A stretch of DNA of 42,871 nucleotides from Polaribacter sp. IC066 (lineage in GTDB: Bacteria; Bacteroidota; Bacteroidia; Flavobacteriales; Flavobacteriaceae): the NCBI RefSeq assembly GCF_007997085.1, contig NZ_VORR01000037.1:1-42871 (forward strand), read 5' to 3'. The notes under the pieces were generated by a model. The model was not told where the DNA came from and did no database searches. It was given only the letters and a program-made list of their open reading frames with translations. Numbering within the stretch: the first letter of the stretch is position 1; each line of letters starts with the position of its first letter. This document shows, piece after piece, positions 1 to 8,630 of the stretch. The position numbers and the translations under genes are program-made.

Positions 1-20
1 ATCACACACTTATCAACCGA

Positions 21-80
21 TGTGCATAAACAACTGCTTTTTTTGAAATAGAATGACTAAAAATAAAAAATTGTGGATAA
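21..80. other. Two DnaA-box-like 9-mers downstream of ndh
   Basis: TGTGCATAA at 21-29 and TGTGGATAA at 72-80 are both reverse complements of the DnaA-box consensus TTATNCACA, in the same orientation and 51 bp apart. In DNA this AT-rich such 9-mers also occur by chance, and no dnaA or other replication gene is visible, so an origin is not claimed. Confidence 0.25.
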
Positions 81-137
81 AATAAATCAAATTGTTAACA
101 ACCACTAAACATCCGCTGAATAGTTACCTTTGTTTTA

Positions 138-1409
138 CTATTTTATTTCACTATTTGGTTTTATAATCATTCTAAAAGATTGGTCTCTGTAAATATAATA
201 GCCCATCCAATTATATAGAGCTCTTAATTTATTACTAAAATTAACAAGTCCCATAATATGAACAAAAATCCAAATTAACCAAGAAATAAAACCGCTCATA
301 GCGTATTTTGGATTTGGAAAATCTAGCACGGCTTTATTTCGGCCAATGATGGCTAAAGATCCTTTATCTCCGTAGACAAAAGGTTTCCATTCTCCTTGAT
401 TTTTTAATAAATTATTAGCCAGGTTTTTTGCCTGTTGTATTGCTGGCTGGGCTACCTGCGGGTGACCGTTCGGATACTTTTTATCACTATTCATAATAGC
501 GCAATCTCCTAAAGCGTAAATGTTTTCTGACAAATAAACCTGATTAAATTGATTTGTTTTTAACCTTTTTCCACTACCAAAGCTGTCTTGAGGAAAACCT
601 TTAAAAACTTTCGCAACAACCCCCGCAGTCCAAATTAAATTTTTAGAATTAATTTTCTTTCCGTTGGATAATTGCACGCTCTCCCCATCAAAATCTTCAA
701 CAAAAGTTTCCATAATAAGATTCACACCAACTTTAGACAGCTTTTTAGAGGCATATTTTTGTGCTTTAGCAGACATTGTGGCCAACACAGATTTTTGACC
801 ATCGATTAAAAAGATTTCACCTAATTCTTCTTCTTTTAATTCTGGGTAGTCTTTTCTAATAACCGAAGCACTCATTTCTGCTATAATTCCAGAAAGCTCT
901 ACACCTGTGGGTCCTGCCCCTGCAATAACAAAAGTTAAATATTTTTTTCTTTCTTCTGCATCTTCAATTCTTGTGGCTAAATCTAATCGTGTTAAAATGG
1001 TATTTCGCAATGATAAAGCATCGCTTATTGTTTTCATAGGCAAACATTTTTCTTCAATGTTTTTATTACCAAAGTAATTTGTTTCTGTACCCGTCGCCAT
1101 CACTAAAATATCATATTTTAGCTCGCCATTGTTTAAGATTACTTTATTCTCTTCTGTAACTATTTGTTCTAAAGAACCAAGTCTAAAACGTACATTATTA
1201 TAATTACGAAGAATTTTACGAAAAGGATAGCTAATTGCGGAAGGCTCCATAAAGCCGCTAGAGACCTGATATATTAAAGGTGCAAAAAAATTATAATTAT
1301 TACTGTCTACTAAAATTATATCATATTTTTTTGAATTCCCTAGGCGTTTTATAAGCTCTAATCCAGCAAATCCTCCACCAATAACAATAATTTTTTTACG
1401 TACATCCAT
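138..1409 (-). CDS. ndh: NAD(P)/FAD-dependent oxidoreductase, type II NADH dehydrogenase (NDH-2)
   Basis: NDH-2 is a single-subunit, non-proton-pumping enzyme that passes electrons from NADH to quinone at the inner face of the cytoplasmic membrane. The protein starts with a Rossmann FAD-binding motif (VIGGGFAGLE), followed by the family block FAPLIYQV. A second nucleotide-binding motif, AGAGPTGVELSG, lies near the middle. The FAD-contacting segments WTAGV and YALGDCA are followed by HPQVAQPAIQQA, which is typical of the family. A hydrophobic C-terminal stretch (GFISWLIWIFVHIMGLV) would serve as membrane anchor. Length is normal (about 420 residues). The frame stays open to an ATG at 1436, but the Met at 1409 (MDVRKKIIVIGGG) puts the usual short leader before the Rossmann fold and is preferred. 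It is monocistronic, with repeat-rich DNA upstream. The substrate is inferred from the family. Confidence 0.88.
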   Translation of the reverse strand: MDVRKKIIVIGGGFAGLELIKRLGNSKKYDIILVDSNNYNFFAPLIYQVSSGFMEPSAISYPFRKILRNYNNVRFRLGSLEQIVTEENKVILNNGELKYDILVMATGTETNYFGNKNIEEKCLPMKTISDALSLRNTILTRLDLATRIEDAEERKKYLTFVIAGAGPTGVELSGIIAEMSASVIRKDYPELKEEELGEIFLIDGQKSVLATMSAKAQKYASKKLSKVGVNLIMETFVEDFDGESVQLSNGKKINSKNLIWTAGVVAKVFKGFPQDSFGSGKRLKTNQFNQVYLSENIYALGDCAIMNSDKKYPNGHPQVAQPAIQQAKNLANNLLKNQGEWKPFVYGDKGSLAIIGRNKAVLDFPNPKYAMSGFISWLIWIFVHIMGLVNFSNKLRALYNWMGYYIYRDQSFRMIIKPNSEIK

Positions 1410-1690
1410 GTTTTTAAATATAGTTTTTGAATACACTAAAACGCTGTAGTAAATGTTTAGTAATATTAATTACAGATTTTAAGTTAATGAATAAATCAAA
1501 ACTTACCAAGCTTTTTAGAATTTTGTAAAGGTCGCAAATACTTTTTTAAGAAGTAGATCAATAACAATTAACTTAATCCAAATAAAGAAGAAAGCACAAG
1601 TTACAGAGCAAGAATCATTTTACTAGTAAAATTCAATTTTTTTAAATAGCGAAGCAATGCATTCAATAATTGTTAGTTGAACCTACTTGT

Positions 1691-1806
1691 CCCACAGGTA
1701 GGCTTGTTTGAGCATTTATAGGAATCCTGGGTTTCATTGTTAGGCGCTTTGCTTCATATTTATAAAAGAATATTATTTTTTGATATCTCGATGGTTCTGC
1801 CTCCTT
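1691..1806 (+). repeat. Dispersed spacer repeat, family A, copy 1
   Basis: The copy runs from a CAGGTAGGCTTGTTT stretch through ATCCTGGGTTTCAT to TTGATATCTCGATGGTTCTG. The same ordered blocks recur at 8059-8172 (+) and, without the first block, inverted at 4610-4700, always between genes. Short and noncoding; function unknown. Confidence 0.7.
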
Positions 1807-1954
1807 TAGATTAGCAGAATGATTTATATTCGTAAAATATACGTTGTATTTGGTTGTTAATGTTTTTTCGTAAGTATTCTAATAGTTAATTTTTTTTAAG
1901 TTTTATATCATTATGTTTATTTTAAAAGGTTTGTGCTAGTTCTTTGTCGGGAGA

Positions 1955-2193
1955 CAAACTAGGTGGTGCGTATTTTTTCTAAAAAATTAAGTTAAAAGCA
2001 ATCAACTTGGCACAATTTGTCATTCCGTAGAAATTCCATATACATTTATGTTCTTATTTTTAAATTTAAATAATTTCGCTAATTCCGTATAAGAAGAAAA
2101 GCTAGATGGAGCATTTTTGTCAGGAAATCAGCATAAAAGCAACGAACTCCGTACAGTTTGTCATTCCCTCGGAATCTCAAATACACCTATCGA
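1955..2193 (+). repeat. Degenerate tandem duplication of a ~100-bp spacer unit
   Basis: Unit 1 (about 1955-2055) and unit 2 (about 2098-2193) share in order ACTAGGTGGTGC/GCTAGATGGAGC, AAAAGCAA, GGCACAATTTGTCATTCC/GTACAGTTTGTCATTCC and AATACACC-like ends. Related pieces in a different order occur at 4458-4590. Unit 1 is preceded by an imperfect hairpin (CTAGTTCTTTGTC / GACAAACTAG) at about 1937-1961. Confidence 0.6.
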
Positions 2194-2512
2194 TCTCTTT
2201 CTTTTTTTCAAAAAAAATGACTTACAGTTATGATTGACTTACTAATTTTTTAATAACAGCAAATTCCTATAAGCAACAAAATTTAAGTTCTACAGCATAA
2301 AGTTGGCATTAATTTAATGCCAGAAATGATGAATCATTAAAAGAAAGTAGAAAACTAAACAGAGAAAGAAATGTAAAAATTATTAAAATGATATTGAAAA
2401 AATTATCATGAAATTATCGTGAAATTTTAATTTGATATTCCGCAAAAATTTTACCTGTATTACCACACTATTTTAGTTGAAATCGATTATTTTTATACTT
2501 TAAAAATAATAC

Positions 2513-3316
2513 ATGAAAAAATTATTACTAGTGCTTTTATTGTCTGCAAATTTCATTTCCTTTTCGCAAGATATTATACGAAAAGAAATTACAGGGAAAA
2601 TTATTGTTGAAGGAAAAGATATTGAAAACATCGCTATTTTTAACACATCATCCAATATAGGTACTGTAACAAACGAAAAAGGTGAGTTTATAATGGCAGT
2701 AACTTTAAATGATATTTTAGAAATTAGAGCTCTAGAATATCAAAATTTTGATGTTAGAATTAATGAAGCTATTTTAGAATCAAAAAAAATAAACATTTTT
2801 TTAATTGAAGAAATTAATAAGTTAGAAGAAATTATAGTAGTTTCTCATAAAAAATTGACGGGCAATCTTTCTGCAGATCTTAAAAGCGCAGCAAAATTTA
2901 ACCAAAAAGAAGATGCAATTTATTTTAGTATTAAAAATAACGAAGTTTTTAAGAATATTGAAACGCGTATAAATGAGAATCCGGATAGAGTAATTCCGTC
3001 AGAAACTAGAACTTTAGTGGATGGTTTAAATATCGTTAATATTGTTGATCAATTATTAATTCCGCTTTTTAGATCTGAAGTAAAAGACAAGGAGGCAGCA
3101 GGGATTCCAGAAGTTCCATCAAAATTTATTAAATATTACTTGGGCTCTACTTTTTTAGTTGATAATTTTAATATTCCAGCGCATCGAGTTGAAGAATTTA
3201 TTAGATATGTAGAAGACGATACTTTTAATTTCGATTTGTTAAACTATGGTAATGAATTAGAGTTTATAGAACTTATACAAAAAAGGAGTAAGCACTTTTT
3301 AAATCCTAAAAAGTAA
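2513..3316 (+). CDS. Secreted carboxypeptidase-regulatory-like domain protein
   Basis: A 267-residue protein with a clear N-terminal signal peptide (MKKLLLVLLLSANFISFSQ), so exported to the periplasm or outer membrane. Residues about 26-105 form a carboxypeptidase D regulatory-like beta-sandwich: ITGKIIVEGKDIENIAIFN, then GTVTNEKGEF, then LEEIIVVS. This is the same fold as the N-terminal extension of SusC/TonB-dependent receptors, but no plug or barrel follows. The remaining ~160 residues have no recognisable domain. Such stand-alone proteins are common and uncharacterised in Flavobacteriia. It is followed at once by a (TA)12 tract. The ATG start is fixed by the signal peptide. Function unknown. 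Confidence 0.75.
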   Translation: MKKLLLVLLLSANFISFSQDIIRKEITGKIIVEGKDIENIAIFNTSSNIGTVTNEKGEFIMAVTLNDILEIRALEYQNFDVRINEAILESKKINIFLIEEINKLEEIIVVSHKKLTGNLSADLKSAAKFNQKEDAIYFSIKNNEVFKNIETRINENPDRVIPSETRTLVDGLNIVNIVDQLLIPLFRSEVKDKEAAGIPEVPSKFIKYYLGSTFLVDNFNIPAHRVEEFIRYVEDDTFNFDLLNYGNELEFIELIQKRSKHFLNPKK

Positions 3317-3340
3317 TATATATATATATATATATATATA
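3317..3340. repeat. (TA)12 dinucleotide microsatellite
   Basis: Twelve perfect TA units begin directly after the TAA stop codon of the preceding gene. Length changes here would not alter that protein. Confidence 0.95.
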
Positions 3341-3474
3341 TTCATAAAATAGTAAGCTGTACTTCATTAAAATTAACTACAACTTTTTTATGAATAGCCG
3401 GTTACCAATTGTAATTATTAAGATACTAAAAACTACTATTGCGTAGTTGATAGTATTTCAATTTAAAAAACACA

Positions 3475-4251
3475 ATGCTTTATACGATTGTTATTGCCAT
3501 TCTTCTTACTGTTTTGTTTGTAGGTTTAAAACCAAAGAAAAAAGCAACAATAATTCCGTTAGAAAATGTTAAAGTTCCAATGCATTGGCATGCACTATTG
3601 GTACAACATATTCTTTTTTATAAAAAGTTAACGAACGAGGAACAGCAACTATTTCGATTTAAAATGTTTCGGTTTTTACAAACAAAAAATATTGAAGCGA
3701 TTCATTTTGAGCTAGAAGAATTAGATAGGCTGTTAATTGCAGCCAGTGCTATAATTACTGTTTTTAGATTTCCAACTTGGAACTATTCTAATTTGACTAC
3801 CGTTTTAATTTATCCTGATTATTTTGATAAAGATTTACAGTTTAACAGCAAAACGAAAGGTAGAAATATTGGTGGGTTGATGGGTGCAGGAAGATTCGAA
3901 AATCAAATGATTTTATCTAGAAAAGCCTTGCATCATGGTTTTAGCAATAAAACGGATAAAGGAAATACAGCAATTCATGAATTTATCCATCTTTTAGATA
4001 AAGCCGATGGCGTTATTGACGGAATTCCGAAAGCTTTATTAGACAAACAATATACAATTCCGTATTTACAATTAGTCCATAAAAAAATGGAGGAAATTAA
4101 TAGAGACACTTCTGATATTCGGAATTACGGAGGCACTTCTGAAATTGAATTTTTAGCCGTTGCAGGAGAATATTTTTTTGAAAGACCAAAGTTGTTGAAA
4201 AGAAAGCATCCTGAATTGTATAAAATGCTTGAAGCTTGTTTTGTGAAGTGA
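3475..4251 (+). CDS. MtfA-like zinc metallopeptidase (peptidase family M90)
   Basis: A 258-residue protein with an N-terminal membrane helix (residues 1-18, MLYTIVIAILLTVLFVGL). A cytosolic-looking domain follows with the zinc-binding HExxH motif at H168-E169-F-I-H172, in the context AIHEFIHLLDKADG that is diagnostic of MtfA (HEF.H.LD..DG). The C-terminal FFERP segment is also characteristic. Escherichia coli MtfA is an aminopeptidase that interacts with the Mlc repressor of glucose uptake; Bacteroidetes homologues lack that partner, so the biological role is open. Start: ATG at 3475, with the membrane helix immediately following. The gene stands alone between repeat-rich spacers. Confidence 0.82.
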   Translation: MLYTIVIAILLTVLFVGLKPKKKATIIPLENVKVPMHWHALLVQHILFYKKLTNEEQQLFRFKMFRFLQTKNIEAIHFELEELDRLLIAASAIITVFRFPTWNYSNLTTVLIYPDYFDKDLQFNSKTKGRNIGGLMGAGRFENQMILSRKALHHGFSNKTDKGNTAIHEFIHLLDKADGVIDGIPKALLDKQYTIPYLQLVHKKMEEINRDTSDIRNYGGTSEIEFLAVAGEYFFERPKLLKRKHPELYKMLEACFVK

Positions 4252-4890
4252 TTTTATTTTTTTAAATTTTTAAATGATATATAAGAGTTTTTGTGAAAAT
4301 TACAACAATTACAAGCGTAATTGATAACACTTCTGTTTTGTTTTTTCGACCAAAGAAAAAAATCACATAAAGCTATATAATTTTTAGGTTCGCTATTATG
4401 GGATTTATCTTAACGTCGAAATAACAAAATTTGCAATTTTTTGTTCTCTAAAAATCAATCCATAAAGTTTGTCATTCCGCAGAAATACCAAGTACACATA
4501 TGTTTTAATAGGTCTTAATTTATGCTCTTATCGTTAAAATGTTTGTGCTAGTTCCTTATTTGAGGACAAATTAGAAGGAGCTTATTTGTGTGAATATGTA
4601 TAGTTAAGAAATGAACAACCTCGAGGCAGAGCCATCGAGGTATCAAGCTGAAAAAAACCTTATTTTTAGTTTGATGAAAACCCAGGTTTTCAAACTTTCC
4701 TCTTGACCACCGACGCAGAGCGTCGGGGAATTCTATCGATTAAATGAAAATATCGTTCTACCTATTTTTAATTGATTCGATCAACAGTTTTTTTAGACTT
4801 TAAAAGGAACAAACCTATTAAATTTTACTTTATTGGCATAACAATGCATCAGCTTTAAGAAATGCAGCAGGTTGTAATCAGCAACTGTTA
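4252..4890. other. Repeat-bearing intergenic region between convergent genes
   Basis: No gene is supported. The stretch 4458-4590 holds TTTGTCATTCCGCAGAAAT and GTGCTAGTTCC..GGACAAATTAG blocks related to the unit at 1955-2193. Positions 4610-4700 are an inverted copy of repeat family A. These lie between the + gene ending at 4251 and the - gene ending at 4891; the hairpins may act as terminators (inference). Confidence 0.6.
4610..4700 (-). repeat. Dispersed spacer repeat, family A, copy 2 (inverted)
   Basis: Read on the minus strand it gives CCTGGGTTTTCAT, then TTGATACCTCGATGGCTCTG, matching the copies at 1691-1806 and 8059-8172. Confidence 0.7.
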
Positions 4891-5646
4891 TTAATCTATT
4901 TCTTTTAACTCTTTTTCAATTAAATCTTTAAGTAAGGTTCCATTTACAGTTGCTTCACGATTTGATTTTTCAAGGAACCATCCCATTAAGTTGAGTTGCG
5001 TCTTTAAAAAAAATAAATATTCTTTATCATTTCTTAAACTGTTATAATCTGTAGGATGCATCACTCCTGAAATACCAAAATCATTTTCTGTGCCTCGCCA
5101 AAACTCATCAAAACGTGTTTTGTAGATATTTAAACCCGTATTCATGATGAGTTCAACATAACGCTTTTCACTAGTTTCCATGGATAAATCCCAATTATCA
5201 TAGACATCTACAATTTTTAGACGTAAAGTGGTATTCGAAATTAACTCGAGCCCTGACGATTTAAGTGTTTCAAAAGGACCATCTATAAAACTGCTTTGTT
5301 CATAAGTAATTGTAGTATTAAAAAAATCGGATGCGAGTGTATCTTCATAAGGTAAATTGTTTTCAAGATGTTTTAAAACGCGTTCTATTGACTTTTTAGA
5401 GTTTTTATAAAATAAAGATACTGTTTTAAATCTCACTAAATCTGTGGTTAATGATTCTTGAAATAATTGTAGAATTTCAATTTCTTTTTGAACTAGCTTC
5501 TCATTCTCATTTTTATTATTAATCTGCAAAGCAATTAGAATTCCAATAACAACGAGTACAATTTCGCCAATAGCATATAGTAGGTATTTACTGATTTTAT
5601 TTTCGAGCAGCATTTTTTGTCTAATTTTTCGAAAGAATTTTATCAT
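4891..5646 (-). CDS. DUF6090 family membrane-anchored protein
   Basis: The N-terminus MIKFFRKIRQKMLLENKIS followed by a single membrane helix (YLLYAIGEIVLVVIGILIALQIN) is the hallmark of the DUF6090 family, which is abundant and uncharacterised in Flavobacteriia. The ~200 residues after the helix are mostly helical and end in a charged tail (LIEKELKEID). The frame is open to an ATG at 5679, but the Met at 5646 matches the conserved family N-terminus and is the better start. Length (251 residues) is normal. It is single, convergent with the MtfA-like gene. Function unknown; topology suggests a short cytoplasmic N-terminus and an external domain (inference). Confidence 0.78.
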   Translation of the reverse strand: MIKFFRKIRQKMLLENKISKYLLYAIGEIVLVVIGILIALQINNKNENEKLVQKEIEILQLFQESLTTDLVRFKTVSLFYKNSKKSIERVLKHLENNLPYEDTLASDFFNTTITYEQSSFIDGPFETLKSSGLELISNTTLRLKIVDVYDNWDLSMETSEKRYVELIMNTGLNIYKTRFDEFWRGTENDFGISGVMHPTDYNSLRNDKEYLFFLKTQLNLMGWFLEKSNREATVNGTLLKDLIEKELKEID

Positions 5647-5945
5647 TAGTAAGTGTTTGATTAAAATTAAAGCGAACATAAGCTAATATGCGATCTTTTT
5701 AATCAATTGTGACAGTATTTAATTAAGTTTGAATTTTTAGAACGAAAAATAAACAGGAGAAAATTGAATTCATAAGTGATTTATAAAAGTGATTTATTCT
5801 CCTTTTATGTAACAATTTTTATGACCTTATAATTTTTCAATCAAAAATGAATAGCACAAACATTCTTTTTATTAAACATTCATTTTTCCATAACATTCTA
5901 TAAAAACCAAGTACAATTTTTAAGTTTTATTCCCAATTCACACAC

Positions 5946-5953
5946 TATCTTTG
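5946..5953 (+). promoter_or_regulatory. Probable -7 element (TATCTTTG)
   Basis: TATCTTTG fits the Bacteroidetes -7 consensus TAnnTTTG and sits 16 bp before the ATG at 5970. No TTG was found 17-23 bp upstream, so only the -7 half is supported. Confidence 0.45.
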
Positions 5954-5969
5954 CACCTCACAAATTTCT

Positions 5970-7829
5970 ATGTCCATAAACACGCTTTTAATAACCCCAC
6001 CATTCACACAGTTAAATACTGCCTATCCTGCAACTGCCTACATCAAGGGTTTTTTAGAATCTAAAGATGTACAAGCAACGCAAATGGATTTAAGTATCGA
6101 GTTGTTTACCGCTGTCTTTACCAAAGAATTTATCGATGCAATCTTTAAGCAAGCAGACATGTTGGGCAATAAAGAATTGCCTTTGGTGTATAATCAGCGA
6201 GAAGAGTATATTAATAAGGTAGATTCTGTGATGAATTATTTGCGTGTGCAAGAAGTTACGGCAGCCTATCAAATTGTGCATAAAGATTATTTACCACACG
6301 GACATCGACGTATAAAATTAGACAAAGATTTAACCACCGAGTTTGGCAAATTAGGCATTTTAGACAAAGCTAAACACATAGCCACATTGTTTGTAGAAGA
6401 GCTTGGCGATTTTATAAATGCCAATGTAGATGAGTTTTTCTCGTTTACACGTTATGCAGAACAACTAGCAAGAGCAGCGTCTAGTTTCGATATGATTGAT
6501 GAGTTTCTGCAATATGAAACAACGTTGATTGAAGACGAAATGTTGTATTTATTAGAAGAAAAAATAAAAGAAGATGATTATAATTTAATTTGTTTTACAG
6601 TTCCTTTCCCTGGTAATTTATTCTCTGCTTTACGGTGTGCGCAGTTTATCAAAAGAGAATATCCACATCTTAAAATCGGAATGGGTGGCGGTTATTGCAA
6701 CACGGAATTAAGACGTTTATCAGATCCTAGAATTTTTAATTTTGTTGATTTTATTACTTTGGATGATGGTGAAGGTCCGTTGTTAAGAATTACCGAATTT
6801 TTAGACGGCAAAATAGGTGAGGAGCAACTAGAAAGAACTTATATCTGCAAAAATAACGCCGTTGTCTATGCAAACAAAATACCCAATACCATTTTTCACC
6901 ACCGTAATTTGCCTGCGCCAAGTTATATTGGTTTGCCAACAGCAAAATACTTATCTTTTTTAGATGTGATGAATCCGATGCACAGAATGTGGTCTGATGG
7001 AAAGTGGAATAAACTCACGATTTCTCATGGTTGTTACTGGAAACAATGTTCTTTTTGTGATGTGACATTAGATTATATTGGCAATTACCAAAACACCACA
7101 GCAGAAGATTTGGTGAATAAAATCGAAAAAATAATTTCAGAAACCGGAATTACAGGTTTTCATTTTGTAGATGAAGCCGCACCACCAAAAATGTTGCGCG
7201 CTTTAGCAAATACACTAATTGAACGTAAAATCTACATCACTTGGTGGACGAACATTCGGTTTGAAAAAACATTTACAGCAGAATTATGTTCTTTATTATC
7301 AAAATCTGGCTGTATTGCTGTAACGGGTGGTTTAGAAGTGGCTTCTGATAGATTGCTAGCAAAAATGAAAAAAGGAGTTGATATTGCGCAAGTAGCAAGA
7401 GTTACCAAGGCATTTTCGGATGAAAACATTATGGTGCATGCGTATTTAATGTTCGGTTTCCCTACGGAAACAGATCAAGAAACGATTGATTCTTTAGAAG
7501 TTGTGCGTCAATTATTTCAAAATAATTGCATCCAGTCTGCTTTTTGGCATCAGTTTGCTTGTACAAGTCATAGTCCTGTAGGTAAAAATCCAGAGAAATT
7601 TGAAATCAATATTACCGGACCAAAATTTGAAGGTTTTGCAGAAAACGATTTGTATCACGAAGATCCAACAGGAGCAGAGCATCATTTATATAGCGAAGGA
7701 TTAAACTCGGCGCTGAATAATTATCTAAATTATAAAGGATTCGATATTCCGCTGCAAAAATATTTTAATTTTAAAGTTCCTAGAATAACTTTAGAGAATG
7801 ATTTGGTTGCTGGTTTTTTAAAGGTTTAG
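5970..7829 (+). CDS. B12-binding-type radical SAM protein
   Basis: A 619-residue radical SAM enzyme of the class with an N-terminal cobalamin-binding-like region (residues about 5-290, LLITPPFTQLNTAYPATAYIKGFL at the start; the classical DxHxxG cobalamin motif was not seen). The 4Fe-4S cluster is bound by C355-x4-C360-x2-C363 (SHGCYWKQCSFCD), the spaced variant common in B12-type members, rather than CX3CX2C. The later segments FHFVDEAAPP and VTGGLEVASDR fit the AdoMet-binding barrel. The substrate is unknown; no peptide precursor or biosynthetic partner lies nearby, as both neighbours are repeat-rich spacers. ATG start at 5970 follows a good -7 element. The radical SAM call is firm; cobalamin dependence and reaction are inference. 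Confidence 0.82.
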   Translation: MSINTLLITPPFTQLNTAYPATAYIKGFLESKDVQATQMDLSIELFTAVFTKEFIDAIFKQADMLGNKELPLVYNQREEYINKVDSVMNYLRVQEVTAAYQIVHKDYLPHGHRRIKLDKDLTTEFGKLGILDKAKHIATLFVEELGDFINANVDEFFSFTRYAEQLARAASSFDMIDEFLQYETTLIEDEMLYLLEEKIKEDDYNLICFTVPFPGNLFSALRCAQFIKREYPHLKIGMGGGYCNTELRRLSDPRIFNFVDFITLDDGEGPLLRITEFLDGKIGEEQLERTYICKNNAVVYANKIPNTIFHHRNLPAPSYIGLPTAKYLSFLDVMNPMHRMWSDGKWNKLTISHGCYWKQCSFCDVTLDYIGNYQNTTAEDLVNKIEKIISETGITGFHFVDEAAPPKMLRALANTLIERKIYITWWTNIRFEKTFTAELCSLLSKSGCIAVTGGLEVASDRLLAKMKKGVDIAQVARVTKAFSDENIMVHAYLMFGFPTETDQETIDSLEVVRQLFQNNCIQSAFWHQFACTSHSPVGKNPEKFEINITGPKFEGFAENDLYHEDPTGAEHHLYSEGLNSALNNYLNYKGFDIPLQKYFNFKVPRITLENDLVAGFLKV

Positions 7830-7898
7830 ATTGTTGATTACTTCAGGATTTTTTTAATTAAATTTTAAACAATTTAAATTGATAAAACACTCCATAAT

Positions 7899-7989
7899 TT
7901 TGTCATTTCGACTTTAGGAGAAATCCCGTAACCTTGAGTTCAACAAATCTATGCTTTATGTGATTTCTCCCTTTGGTCGAAATGACAAA
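7899..7989. repeat. Long inverted repeat, likely bidirectional terminator or REP-like element
   Basis: The left arm (7899-7925, TTGTCATTTCGACTTTAGG then AGAAATC) pairs with the right arm (7962-7989, GATTTCTCCCTTTGG then TCGAAATGACAA), with a ~36-bp loop and a few mismatches. This hairpin type with TCATTTCGAC/GTCGAAATGA arms is a common dispersed element in Bacteroidetes spacers. Its place between two convergent genes suits transcription termination in both directions (inference). Confidence 0.75.
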
Positions 7990-8058
7990 TTAGTTATTAG
8001 CAAAACTCAATTTTTAAAACTAGCGGAAGCCATGAATTTAAAATTATAAGTTGAATCT

Positions 8059-8172
8059 GCTAGTCCGGCAGGCTTGTTTCAATATTTAGCGCAATCTTGG
8101 GTTTAATACCCAGACACTTTACGTCGAAACATTAAAAGGTTATTCTTTTTTGATACCTCGATGTCGATGGCA
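8059..8172 (+). repeat. Dispersed spacer repeat, family A, copy 3
   Basis: Contains GTCCGGCAGGCTTGTTT, ATCTTGGGTTTAAT and TTGATACCTCGATG in the same order as copy 1 at 1691-1806. Confidence 0.7.
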
Positions 8173-8246
8173 CAAAGCTGTTGATTATTAGCTATAGTTT
8201 AAAAACTATTTTTTATAATTTCAGTCATGCTATAAGCTTAAAACTC

Positions 8247-8630
8247 CTATAAAACATATTTCTCAAAAATACTTTCTAATTCCATTTCAGGATTTTCACA
8301 CAATCCAGGATGTGTTTTAGAACTTTGAATTATGGTACTTCTGCAAGCGGCTAACCATCTAAATCTGTCAGAAATTTCTAGTTCACCAATTTTTCCTGCG
8401 GATGATTTTCCTTCGCAGATAATTTTCCAAGCGTTTAAATAAGCATTCAAAGTAGCTAATTCTAAATCTGGTGCTAAAGATTTTAACTTATTAGGGTTGA
8501 TATGGTATTTAATATTCAAGAATTTTTTACGTTTAGAAAAAAGAATCACCCCTATATTAAAGAATTCTTCACGCTCTACTTTTGGTACCAATCTGATAAT
8601 GGCGTATTCAAAGGTAACTTTATCTTGCAT
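8247..8630 (-). CDS. DUF3037 domain protein, partner of HipA-like kinase
   Basis: The protein shows the DUF3037 signature near its N-terminus (FEYAIIRLVPKVEREEFFNIGVILF). About 127 residues, the usual length. The frame is open upstream to 8657, but the ATG at 8630 (MQDKVTFEYAIIR) fits the family start and overlaps the end of the upstream kinase gene (stop at 8620) by 11 bp, implying translational coupling. DUF3037 genes are recurrent immediate neighbours of HipA-like kinases; the biochemical role is unknown. It is the last gene of the minus-strand group starting near 9900. Confidence 0.8.
   Translation of the reverse strand: MQDKVTFEYAIIRLVPKVEREEFFNIGVILFSKRKKFLNIKYHINPNKLKSLAPDLELATLNAYLNAWKIICEGKSSAGKIGELEISDRFRWLAACRSTIIQSSKTHPGLCENPEMELESIFEKYVL

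Larger units (their letters stand above)
1410..2512. other. Intergenic stretch made of dispersed repeat fragments
   Basis: No supportable gene lies in this 1.1 kb. It holds one copy of a dispersed spacer repeat (1691-1806) and a degenerate tandem duplication (1955-2055 and 2098-2193), both listed separately. The rest is AT-rich with stops in all frames. It separates the divergently transcribed ndh and the gene at 2513, so both promoters should lie here, but no clear TTG/TAnnTTTG pair was found for either. Confidence 0.6.
7830..8246. other. Spacer between convergent genes with hairpin and repeat
   Basis: No gene is supported. It contains the 91-bp inverted repeat at 7899-7989 and family A repeat copy 3 at 8059-8172. 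It separates the + radical SAM gene from the - DUF3037 gene. Confidence 0.6.

Noticed and set aside
125..132. TACCTTTG promoter on the plus strand
   Set aside because: Fits TAnnTTTG but has no properly spaced TTG and would only produce antisense RNA to ndh; no gene follows for over 2 kb.
1..137. Replication origin
   Set aside because: Only two DnaA-box matches, no dnaA, no unwinding element evident; chance matches are expected in AT-rich DNA.
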